Positions 9,143-17,042 of a stretch of 64,000 nucleotides of DNA are shown here, one piece after another (within the stretch, counting starts at the first letter, position 1; every line of letters starts with the position of its first letter). The position numbers were made by a program, and so were the translations under genes. The DNA is taken from NCBI GenBank assembly GCA_013331415.1, contig DUGL01000188.1, positions 1-64,000 of the forward strand, written 5' to 3'. The notes under the pieces were generated by a model. The model was not told the DNA's origin and made no database searches. It saw only the letters and a list, made by a program, of their open reading frames with translations. This DNA is from Methanoregulaceae archaeon. Lineage in GTDB: Archaea; Halobacteriota; Methanomicrobia; Methanomicrobiales; Methanospirillaceae.

Positions 9143-9804
9143 CCGCGGGCATCCGGACCGAGTCCCTCTCCCGGCAGTTTGCAAACGGGGTCTGCGCACT
9201 CCGGGACGTCTCTGTCACCATCGCCCCCGGGGAGTTCGTTGCCCTCGTGGGGAGGAGCGGGAGCGGGAAGAGCACCCTGATGAACATCCTGGGGGGGCTC
9301 GACTCCCCCACCGCGGGATCGGTCTACCTGGATGGGGGGAAGGTCGAGTACCGTGACCGGAAGAGCCTGATCAATCTCCGGAGAACACAGGTTGGCTTCG
9401 TCTTCCAGCAGTTCAACCTCATCCCGACCCTCACCGCCCGCGAGAACGTTGCCTACCCCCTCCTCTTCAACTACCGGCCGGCAGAGGAACGGCGAGACCG
9501 GGCGCTCGGGCTCCTGGACTTGGTCGGGCTCTCGGAGCGGGCTGATCACCTCCCGCACGAGCTCTCCGGCGGGGAGCAGCAGCGGGTGGCGATTGCGCGG
9601 GCGCTGGTCTGCAGCCCCCGGATCATCCTTGCCGATGAGCCGACCGGGAACCTGGATTCGAAGACCAGTGCCGAGATCTACCATCTCATGCGCACGATCA
9701 ACCAGGAACAGGCGATCACGTTCCTCGTTGTGACCCATGAGCGCGAGCTCGCGTCGTACTGCGACCGGACCATCCAGCTCCGGGACGGGATGGTGGTAGC
9801 ATGA
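9139..9804 (+). CDS. ABC transporter ATPase, LolD/MacB family
   Basis: 221 residues, the normal size for the LolD/MacB/FtsE type. Walker [11 protein letters not shown]-loop in [18 protein letters not shown], signature [15 protein letters not shown], Walker [14 protein letters not shown], switch histidine in VVTHERELA. It is coupled by ATGA at both ends, to the secreted protein before it and to the permease after it. With the next gene it should form a mechanotransmission-type ABC complex, not a classical importer. Confidence 0.93.
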   Translation: MTAGIRTESLSRQFANGVCALRDVSVTIAPGEFVALVGRSGSGKSTLMNILGGLDSPTAGSVYLDGGKVEYRDRKSLINLRRTQVGFVFQQFNLIPTLTARENVAYPLLFNYRPAEERRDRALGLLDLVGLSERADHLPHELSGGEQQRVAIARALVCSPRIILADEPTGNLDSKTSAEIYHLMRTINQEQAITFLVVTHERELASYCDRTIQLRDGMVVA

Positions 9805-11021
9805 TCCAGAAGGAGGTGGATTTCCTGCGGCTCTCCGCCCGGCAGCTCCTGACCAAGCGCCTCCGCGTGGCGCTCACGGTGCTCGGTATCGCAATCGGGG
9901 TGGCGGCGATCATCGGGATTGTCGCACTCGGCGAGGGTATCCGATACCAGGCCATTGAGACGATCAGGACGCAATCGGATCTCACCCTGATCGAGGTCTA
10001 TCCGCGGACCGACCAGGAGGTTACCCAGCTGATCACCGCGGCCCGGGTGGACCAGTTCCGTGTGCTCCCCCAGGTGACCGCCGTCGCCCCGGTCTTCACC
10101 GATTCCTATGCCACGAAACGGCAGACGTTCCTCCCGATCCTTGCGGTGAAGGCCGAGGAGATCGATCCGGTCCTCCGTCTCCGGTATGCCAGCGGCGTCG
10201 TCTTCTCACCCGGGGCGAACGAGGTGGTGGTCGGTGCGGACCTTGGTACCCTGCTCCAGCGAAACGAGGGGATCCGGGTCGGGGATACCTTCGTTGCGAT
10301 GGTACGGGAGTACGATGTGCAGGGGATGCCAACCGACCGCGAGGTGCCGCTCACCGTGGTGGGGGTGCTCGCCGACCGGGATGACCGGTTCGACCGGGTG
10401 ATGCTGATCGACCGGGAGACTGCCGCGATGATCCGGGGAGCCGACCAGGGGTATGATACGGTCTTTGTCCGGGTCGCGGACCCGGACCATGTCTTTCCCG
10501 TCGTGGACCGGATCACGATGCAGGGGCTCGATGCCCGAGGGGCATTTGAGCAGATACGGGCGGTCAACCAGTTCCTGGATGCCATCCTGATCGTCTTCAT
10601 GCTCTTTGCCCTCTTTGCCCTGGTGGTGGGCGGGCTGATGATCACCACCACGATGATCACCTCGGTATACGAGCGAACGCGGGAGATTGGGATCACCATG
10701 GCAATCGGGGCCTCAGAGAACGATGTGATCCGGCTCGTGCTCTACGAGTGTCTGCTGATAGGGATACTCGGGGGGATCGTGGGAAGTATCCTTGGCGGCC
10801 TGTTCACCGTGGTGATGAACGCGGTCGGGAGGCCGTTCATCATCGCCCGGCTCGGCCCGGAGTTCTCCAGCATCTTCGGGAGCGAAATAGCCCGCCTCCC
10901 GCCGGATATGATCGTTGCCGGGATCGTGATAGCCATCGTCTTCTCCCTCGCTGCGGGTATCTATCCGGCCGTCAAGGCGACGCGGATGAACCCGGTGGAA
11001 GCGATCCGGTCGGGAGCGTGA
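9801..11021 (+). CDS. ABC transporter permease, MacB/FtsX-like
   Basis: 406 residues with the MacB plan: a basic N-terminus, TM1 near 20-45 (VALTVLGIAIGVAAIIGIVALGEG), an extracytoplasmic MacB-PCD-like domain (about 50-255), and three C-terminal helices of the FtsX type, ending KATRMNPVEAIRSG, a near-universal tail of this family. It works with the ATPase encoded just before it. In archaea such pairs act on surface proteins or lipids; here the flanking DUF3344 genes suggest the cell-surface proteins as the target, which is inference. Confidence 0.93.
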   Translation: MIQKEVDFLRLSARQLLTKRLRVALTVLGIAIGVAAIIGIVALGEGIRYQAIETIRTQSDLTLIEVYPRTDQEVTQLITAARVDQFRVLPQVTAVAPVFTDSYATKRQTFLPILAVKAEEIDPVLRLRYASGVVFSPGANEVVVGADLGTLLQRNEGIRVGDTFVAMVREYDVQGMPTDREVPLTVVGVLADRDDRFDRVMLIDRETAAMIRGADQGYDTVFVRVADPDHVFPVVDRITMQGLDARGAFEQIRAVNQFLDAILIVFMLFALFALVVGGLMITTTMITSVYERTREIGITMAIGASENDVIRLVLYECLLIGILGGIVGSILGGLFTVVMNAVGRPFIIARLGPEFSSIFGSEIARLPPDMIVAGIVIAIVFSLAAGIYPAVKATRMNPVEAIRSGA

Positions 11022-11084
11022 TGGCAGGTGGAGCGATGGTACACGAATCTGAGAGCTGGGATACACGGTACCGGAGAGAGGGAA

Positions 11085-14000
11085 ATGAGTAAGAACAGGG
11101 AGGGTGAGGTGCGCCTGCGGGCGCCCGTGGTCCTGGCAGGCTGCCTGCTGGTCCTGCTCCTGGTGCTGCAGGCACCGGCGGCGGCCGATCCCTACGTGGG
11201 AGGGATCCCGCTCACCACGGTCCAGTCAGGGGTCGTATCCGGGGACCTGTTCATCGATGCAACGGTCCCCTCCTTTGGCCAGACCACGGTCACGAAGACG
11301 GTTGCGCTCCCCACCTCTACCCAGATCCGGTGGGCACGGCTGTACGTTGCCGTCTACTGCGGGCACATGCAGAACAACTACAACGGGACAGTGACGGTAT
11401 CACTCGACGGGAACGGGGACGGGACCTACGAGACCGTCCTGGGGACGGAACGGCTGGATGTCCCCTTCACCTACCTTGCCGATGGGGGGCCCGGGTACGA
11501 GACCGTGAACTCCCACACGAACCGGGTGACGAGCGACTACGTAATGTGGTACGACGTTGCATCCCGGATCACGTCCCGGAACCCGGGTATCCGGGTGGAG
11601 ACCACCCGGCTGAACCCGAGCTTTGACGGGAGGATCAAGGCGGTCACGCTGGTGGTGGCGTACGATGACGGGGATGCCGACCGGGTCTGGTACGTCGTGA
11701 ACGAGGGGCACGACTCCGATACCTACTACTCCGACGAATGGCTCGGCGAAGATTACCGGGGCGAGACGAGCTTCGATCTCTCCGGGCTGTCCGGGGAAAT
11801 TGAGAAGGCCACGCTCAGGGTGAATCACCTTGCGAGCCAGGACGGGTTCTACCGGTTCAACCGGGATGACCTGGACGGGGGGCAGGTCCAGGGTCCGTAC
11901 TTCGGGCACAACAGCTGGGATGTGACCGACCTGGTGCGACCCGATGGATCGAACCTCCTCTCCTATGACCGGTACGGTGCCACGGGGTCTGGTTTCGAGG
12001 GTCAGTTCTACAAGATCATCCTCGCAACACTTACCGTCCGGGAGGGGGCAGAGCCTGACGAGGAGCCGGACGAGGATGAGCGGGATGATCTATCGGGCAG
12101 TACGGGGGGCTCCGGCCCCGGCCCGGTCCCCCTGTTCGGGAACGGGTATGCCGGGCAGACCATCCCTGCAGCCCTCGCGGGGATGGTGAACGGGAGCGTC
12201 GCGGTGCTGGAGACAAGTGAGTACACGGACCTGATCCCGCCCGGGGAGTCCCGGGACTTCACCCTTGCCATCCCGCTTGAACCCGGTGCTCAGGCCCGCC
12301 TCGCCCGCCTTTCCGTGTATACGACCACGGGCCACCATGAGCGCACGAAGGAAGGGCTGGCGGGACCGGCACCCCTTATCCTTGAGTACGGGGGAGCGGC
12401 CATCCCGGCTGCTGCCCATTATACGGACCGGAAGGGCTTTGGGGAGGATGACTATCCCGTCGAGACCTTCGTCTACGATGTCCGGGACCTGGTACTGGAT
12501 GCCGGGGAGTACACGTTCACGGTGCAGAATGCCGGGCGGGGGAACGAGGTGTTCGCCGTGTACGGGGGGATGCTCGTGATCGCGACCGAGTCGGACGGGG
12601 GTGTGCCCACGCACTACTGGATTGCGGAGGGGAGCGATATCGTGCTCGCCGACCCGGCATCCGACACCACCACGACCGATGCGACCACGGTCTTTACCTT
12701 TACCGGTGTCCCGGGTACGGGATCGTCCGGTCTCCTGTACCTGGTCAGCACCGCGACAAACGGCACCCCGGGCAGTGAGAACCGGGTCACCTTCAACCAG
12801 GGGGGATGGGATAATCTCCTGGCATGCGGCTCAGCGGTCTGCGTGGCCAGCCGCGAGGTCTCCGATCTCCTCCGGCCCGGGGAGAACGAGGCGACCATCC
12901 AGAGCTCTCTCAAACGCGAGCCGGGCGATTACCTCGAGAACAGGGGGGCGGTCCTGGTGGCGGTCCCCTATGATGCGGCCCGTGCCGGTCCTGCCCGGAC
13001 GGCTCCACCTCCAACGGTCGCAGCGGAGCCGGAAGCGCCACCCGCCACCCTCCCGGTGTCTTCCGGGGAGCCCCGGGGAATCCTCGACTGGCTGTTCCGG
13101 TTCCTGTTCGGCCCCTTCCTGCCCGATCCTGTGCTCCCGGAAGAACCGGCACCCCAGACCGTCACCCTCCCGTCCGAGGTGACCCTGACCATCTTCACGG
13201 ACCCCGAGGGGGCACGGGTCACGGTCAACGGTGCTGCATATGACGACCTCACCCCGCTGGCCCTGGTGGTATCCCGCGGGGAGCTCCAGCAGGTGACAGT
13301 GACCCTGGACGGGTACGACCCGTTCCGCACGGCCCTCGCACCTGCCGCAGATGCGGACCTGCACATCGTGTTCACGCCGTTCGTCCCGGATAAGCCGGCC
13401 CCGTCCGTCCTCTTCTCCCCTGAAAATGGTCGTCTTGGCGGGGTCTACGTGGAGTCGTACCCCTCGGAGGCGACCATCATCGTTGACGGGCGGAAGACCG
13501 ACCAGGTCACCCCCCGGGTGATCTACGGGCTCCGTGAAGGGTACCACACGGTCGGGGTGGAGAAGAAGAACACTGCATACCCGCCGGCACAGCGGGTTGC
13601 AGTCGGTGCCGGGACCATCGTCCCGGTCAGGTTCACCGATGGCGCAGTCTTCGCCCGGACGCTGGATATCACGAGCGATGACGTTGCCGGTGCCTCCTTT
13701 ACCGTGAACGGGGTCGGGCCGTCCCGGACGATCCCTGCCACCGAAGTCCCGGTCAGCGGCACCTACCCCTACCTCGTCATCTTCCACGAGGGGTCCTACC
13801 TGTCCCGGACCGTGCACCCGAACCTGGCGTCCGGGTCGGTGATGCGGATCCGGACCGAGCCTGCAGACCGCGTCCCGCTCTCGGTCGTGGTCAGCTCCGA
13901 CCCATCGGGGAGCGAGATATTCTTCGACGGGTTCCCGACCGGGCTCCGGACTCCTGCCGTTATCACGAACGTATCGCCGGGCCTGCACCGGGTCATGGTC

Positions 14001-14312
14001 CAGGCCCCGGGATTCCTTCCCAGTGAGCGGGATCTCCACCTGTACGACGTGGTAAACGACCTGATAGATGAGAAGGTCTTCATCCGGCTTGAGCCATACC
14101 CGCATGGCAGCCTGAACCTGACCAGCAGCCCGCCCGGTGCCCGGGTCTACCTCTCGGGCCGGAACACGGGCGAGCGGACCCCGGTCACCCTCCCCTACCT
14201 CCCGATCGGGCTCTACTCGGTCCGGCTGCTCGGGGAGCACGAGTCCCGCACCTACGAGGTGGTGGTCACGCCGGGACAGGAGAAGGGCGTGCACGCGGTC
14301 TTCCCGGTGTGA
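11085..14312 (+). CDS. Large surface protein: two DUF3344 domains plus PEGA repeats
   Basis: 1075 residues from ATG 11085, chosen because GGAGAGAGGG precedes it; a GTG at 11028 would extend the signal region artificially. Signal peptide ends at PAAA. DUF3344 #1 (about 10-315, landmark VVAYDDGDADRVWYVVNEG), DUF3344 #2 (about 340-635, WIAEGSDIVLAD). Then comes a Pro-rich linker with LDWLFRFLFGPFLPDP, followed by about four PEGA-like repeats (about 690-1075; for example SSDPSGSEIFFDGFPTG and SSPPGARVYLSGRNTG). PEGA domains are short surface beta modules. No C-terminal anchor is visible. It is the last gene of the operon. A decayed relative of its C-terminus lies at 16624-16717. Confidence 0.87.
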   Translation: MSKNREGEVRLRAPVVLAGCLLVLLLVLQAPAAADPYVGGIPLTTVQSGVVSGDLFIDATVPSFGQTTVTKTVALPTSTQIRWARLYVAVYCGHMQNNYNGTVTVSLDGNGDGTYETVLGTERLDVPFTYLADGGPGYETVNSHTNRVTSDYVMWYDVASRITSRNPGIRVETTRLNPSFDGRIKAVTLVVAYDDGDADRVWYVVNEGHDSDTYYSDEWLGEDYRGETSFDLSGLSGEIEKATLRVNHLASQDGFYRFNRDDLDGGQVQGPYFGHNSWDVTDLVRPDGSNLLSYDRYGATGSGFEGQFYKIILATLTVREGAEPDEEPDEDERDDLSGSTGGSGPGPVPLFGNGYAGQTIPAALAGMVNGSVAVLETSEYTDLIPPGESRDFTLAIPLEPGAQARLARLSVYTTTGHHERTKEGLAGPAPLILEYGGAAIPAAAHYTDRKGFGEDDYPVETFVYDVRDLVLDAGEYTFTVQNAGRGNEVFAVYGGMLVIATESDGGVPTHYWIAEGSDIVLADPASDTTTTDATTVFTFTGVPGTGSSGLLYLVSTATNGTPGSENRVTFNQGGWDNLLACGSAVCVASREVSDLLRPGENEATIQSSLKREPGDYLENRGAVLVAVPYDAARAGPARTAPPPTVAAEPEAPPATLPVSSGEPRGILDWLFRFLFGPFLPDPVLPEEPAPQTVTLPSEVTLTIFTDPEGARVTVNGAAYDDLTPLALVVSRGELQQVTVTLDGYDPFRTALAPAADADLHIVFTPFVPDKPAPSVLFSPENGRLGGVYVESYPSEATIIVDGRKTDQVTPRVIYGLREGYHTVGVEKKNTAYPPAQRVAVGAGTIVPVRFTDGAVFARTLDITSDDVAGASFTVNGVGPSRTIPATEVPVSGTYPYLVIFHEGSYLSRTVHPNLASGSVMRIRTEPADRVPLSVVVSSDPSGSEIFFDGFPTGLRTPAVITNVSPGLHRVMVQAPGFLPSERDLHLYDVVNDLIDEKVFIRLEPYPHGSLNLTSSPPGARVYLSGRNTGERTPVTLPYLPIGLYSVRLLGEHESRTYEVVVTPGQEKGVHAVFPV

Positions 14313-14433
14313 ACTGGGACGCAGCGTGCCGGGGTCATGGTTGCAGCCTGCGGCCTATCCCTTCTATCCCGACCAGGGATTCGAATGGCGCCCTCAGTGC
14401 CAGGTATCTCTCAAGTGATCATGGACCTCTTCA

Positions 14434-14485
14434 GCTGCAGGGGCGCACCATCCCGGTGACCATGAAGACGGAAGGAAGGGACCAG
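14434..14485 (+). repeat. Copy 1 of a 52-bp direct repeat flanking vapBC
   Basis: Five mismatches out of 52 against 15297-15348. It contains a GTGACC-ATG start context and the first codons of the nucleotidyltransferase gene (MKTEGRDQ), after which the sequence diverges. It therefore looks like a broken 5' end of a second mntA-type gene, or the scar of a segmental duplication. Confidence 0.85.
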
Positions 14486-14512
14486 GAATCATCCGTCCTG
14501 ATGCAGGGAAGT

Positions 14513-14902
14513 TCAGTAGGTGATAACTGATAGGCCCGGTATCTTCTCAAAATGGCGGTCGCGGGTGATAATCTTCCCGTCATGACAGAGCGTAATTGCC
14601 GCGATTATCTCGTCAAAATCCCCGACCGGAGTACCGGCACGGCTGAGGCCCGCTGCGAGCCGGCCGTACACCTCGTACATGGTCTCGTCAACCGCCAGGA
14701 CAGTGAACAGGTCCAGGACAGTTCTTGCTTTGACCAGGTTATCGCGGTTATCCGAAAGATACGCACCTTTCAACAGTTCCATTGCGGTGATTGCGGTGGT
14801 GGCGAGGGCAATCTCTTCCCGCTCGAAACCGGCAGAGAGCCGGAGTGCGCCGGCCTCCCGCCGCATCAGGTCGATCACAAAGGAGGTATCCGCAACCGGC
14901 AT
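14513..14902 (-). CDS. vapC: VapC-type PIN-domain toxin
   Basis: 129 residues, normal for VapC. PIN acidic residues are visible: D5 in VADTSFVID, E42 in ITAMELLKG, the aspartates in VGDFDEIIAA, and the late aspartate in ITRDRHFEKI. VapC toxins are endoribonucleases, often cutting tRNA or rRNA. The start overlaps the stop of the antitoxin gene (ATGA), the standard arrangement, so the toxin is made only when the antitoxin is translated. Confidence 0.92.
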   Translation of the reverse strand: MPVADTSFVIDLMRREAGALRLSAGFEREEIALATTAITAMELLKGAYLSDNRDNLVKARTVLDLFTVLAVDETMYEVYGRLAAGLSRAGTPVGDFDEIIAAITLCHDGKIITRDRHFEKIPGLSVITY

Positions 14903-15129
14903 CAGAACCGTACCTCGCGCATGCTGCTCTTCCGCATGGTGCGGGAAACCTTCTCGACATGGTCGGCAAGGTCTGAGCAGTCCCCCAGCTCTGCGAGGAC
15001 CTCGGAGATCTTCCGCTTGACCGGATAATACTGCACGATCACCTCAGAGAAGCTCATCTTTTCATCTTTCTTCAGCGCCTTCAGCCGCTCGTATGCCTCC
15101 TCGGTGATGCTGATGGTTTTTGTGGCCAT
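14902..15129 (-). CDS. vapB: VapB-type antitoxin
   Basis: 75 residues from ATG 15129 ([20 protein letters not shown]), a ribbon-helix-helix/DUF217-like N-terminus as in archaeal VapB antitoxins; the C-terminal half should wrap the toxin. A longer frame to 15303 adds 58 unlikely residues and was rejected. The pair is probably autoregulated from the AT-richer region around 15130-15165. Confidence 0.88.
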   Translation of the reverse strand: MATKTISITEEAYERLKALKKDEKMSFSEVIVQYYPVKRKISEVLAELGDCSDLADHVEKVSRTMRKSSMREVRF

Positions 15130-15296
15130 GATCAGTTCTGTGTATGTATGTGTATTTAATAATGCTCCGAACACCGGGCAGTGTCCCCGGGTCTTGAAAA
15201 AGGATAAAGAAAAATGGTCATTTCCCGCTTTTTTGCAAAACATTCTGATGGCCCCATAGAACGGGTTGGAGGGTGAAACCTCCGGCATACTCTTAT

Positions 15297-15348
15297 GCTG
15301 CAAGGGCTAACCTTCCCTGTGACCATGAAGACGGAAGGAAGGGACCAG
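15297..15348 (+). repeat. Copy 2 of the 52-bp direct repeat (start of the intact mntA-like gene)
   Basis: Matches 14434-14485. Here the repeat leads into a complete nucleotidyltransferase gene, so this is the parental copy or the intact one. Confidence 0.85.
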
Positions 15349-15720
15349 TTCCTCCGTGTGCACCCGGAACTGGTACGCATGATCCGCGATCTTCCCGATG
15401 AGGTGCATGCCGTCATCCTGTTCGGTTCCCAGGCGACGGGGAGAGCTACTCCGATCTCGGATACCGACATCTGCTTCGTGACCGCTCACCGTCCAGGTCC
15501 GGATATCCAGCGTAAGCTTCTCTCCTTTGGCTCGAAGACCGTTCAGGTCTCGCTCTTCTCCGACCTCCCCCCCTCTGTCCGGTTCCGTGTGTTCCGTGAC
15601 GGGATACTCCTCTTCTGCCGTGATCCCCTTACCCTCCACCGGGCACGTGGTGCAGCCGTACGGGGATACCTGAATGTCCGCCCCCTGATCGACCGCCATA
15701 TCGCCCGCACGTTTGGGTGA
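15325..15720 (+). CDS. mntA: MntA-type nucleotidyltransferase antitoxin
   Basis: 131 residues from ATG 15325 (MKTEGRDQF). It has the minimal nucleotidyltransferase motif GSQATGRATPISDTDI (GSxxxGxxxxxSDxD). MntA enzymes AMPylate the partner HepT RNase and so neutralise it. It sits directly upstream of the HepT-like gene. The ATG lies inside the 52-bp repeat. An in-frame ATG at 15295 would add ten residues and is less likely. Confidence 0.87.
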   Translation: MKTEGRDQFLRVHPELVRMIRDLPDEVHAVILFGSQATGRATPISDTDICFVTAHRPGPDIQRKLLSFGSKTVQVSLFSDLPPSVRFRVFRDGILLFCRDPLTLHRARGAAVRGYLNVRPLIDRHIARTFG

Positions 15721-15724
15721 TACG

Positions 15725-16165
15725 ATGTACGACACCGAGAGGATGGCACGGATCTGCGGCGATATCGACCGCTATACCAGAGACCTGTCGCTCCTCTCCA
15801 TTCATGAGCGGCGTGATCTCGAGGACCGGAAGAATTTTTATGCCCTCGCTATGGTGCTGTTCTCGCTCATGAATGCCGTCATCGATCTCGCAGACGAACT
15901 GGTCTCTGCCCGGAACGCAGGGATGCCCTCAACATACCGGGAGATCTTCACCCTGCTCGTCCAGGACTCTGTCATCGATACCAGGGAATTCGAGCTGATG
16001 TCCCGCCTGGTCTCGTACCGGAACCGGCTTGCCCATGAATATGGAGCGATCACTCCCGATGATCTGATGGACGCGCTGGACATGACAGATACCATCCGGA
16101 TATTCGTGGAACGGGCGAAGGGAATGGTCCGGGAGGAGATGTCCCGGAAACCGGGAGCCTTTTAA
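15725..16165 (+). CDS. hepT: HepT-like (DUF86) RNase toxin
   Basis: 146 residues from ATG 15725; a TTG at 15713 is an alternative. All-helical HEPN protein with the catalytic Rx4H motif RNRLAH followed by EY near residue 102, where HepT proteins carry RX4HXY. It forms a toxin-antitoxin pair with the preceding nucleotidyltransferase. The stop is followed by a TTTTAAAGG stretch and then non-coding DNA. Confidence 0.87.
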   Translation: MYDTERMARICGDIDRYTRDLSLLSIHERRDLEDRKNFYALAMVLFSLMNAVIDLADELVSARNAGMPSTYREIFTLLVQDSVIDTREFELMSRLVSYRNRLAHEYGAITPDDLMDALDMTDTIRIFVERAKGMVREEMSRKPGAF

Positions 16166-17042
16166 AGGTTAAATTCAGCGTATTTCCTGAGAATAGTCAA
16201 TAATCGTCCTTTTTTCAGAGACCTTCACAGATTGCGTACAGCAGCGTTTCCCAGGGCCGGCCGATGAAATACACCGGCTCAGGAAGACGGCCTCTGGAAG
16301 CGAAATAAAGAGCATTTTTTTGGAGCAAATTTTAGGCGTATATTTTGAAAATAAAGGTATATAGAAGACTTTTCCATCCGGGTGTACACCATTTCCCATG
16401 GAATCGGGTCTGATGCAAGGAATACAGGAAAACGGAGCCTGTATCGGGCTTCTTCTGGGTGAAAAGAGGGCAACGGGTAGAATGTTCCGTGCATCTTCCC
16501 ATGGATACCGGGAGTTGTCTTTATGGGTCTCACCTCTTGCAATGAGCCCGGTGCCCAGGGCACCGGTAGCAGTGGCAGGAGGGGGTGAACCGGCAGATGT
16601 TCATCATCGTGGAGGCGACTGTAAATCGGGCTGCCCGGTTCACCGGAGTCCCGGACCTGCGGGGGGGCGGTCACGCCGGGAGATGAGAGGGTGGTGCACG
16701 CGGTCTTCCCGGTGTGAACGGGAACGGGCTCTGCAGGGGGGATCCCGGTATGTACGATCTCCTCAAATATCCGTTCTTTTGCACCAGCAATAGTACCGCG
16801 ATGCCCTGGTCCGTGTGGAAGAATAACGGCAGCTTTTTATCCCTAATCAGTATGCGGGAATGCTTATTTCGGGATTATAAAGTGTGTCAATTTTTTTTAA
16901 ATTGTACAAAAAATTGTATTTCTATTTGATTATTGTACGTTTGGTATGAATATTTGCTAAAAAGATCATAATTTATTTATGGTAGCCACGCCTCGTATCT
17001 GGTATACCCGCGGAATGCCACCCGCGGTTGGAGTACTGTACT
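16166..17042. other. Non-coding stretch with a pseudogene tail and an AT-rich promoter zone
   Basis: About 880 bp without an intact gene. It contains the PEGA gene remnant described separately. From 16850 to 16985 it is very AT-rich (TTTTTTTTAAATTGTAC, TTTGATTATTGTACG), probably the promoter region of the secreted protein gene at 17043. Short open frames on both strands look random. Confidence 0.45.
16624..16717 (+). pseudogene. Decayed C-terminus of a PEGA surface-protein gene
   Basis: Reading in frame to the stop at 16715-16717 gives IGL then PESRT and AVTPGDERVVHAVFPV, matching the last residues of the gene ending at 14312 (IGL, HESRT, VVTPGQEKGVHAVFPV). A stop codon and loss of similarity lie upstream of 16624. 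The last 25 bases before the stop, and a few after it, are identical in DNA to the live copy. Confidence 0.75.

Noticed and set aside
14360..14400. GGGATTCGAATGGCG as a possible tRNA T-arm
   Set aside because: No matching acceptor, anticodon or D-arm can be built around it.
16398..16793. A 131-codon frame between hepT and the next surface gene
   Set aside because: It runs in a different frame across the PEGA remnant, has random composition and no motif.
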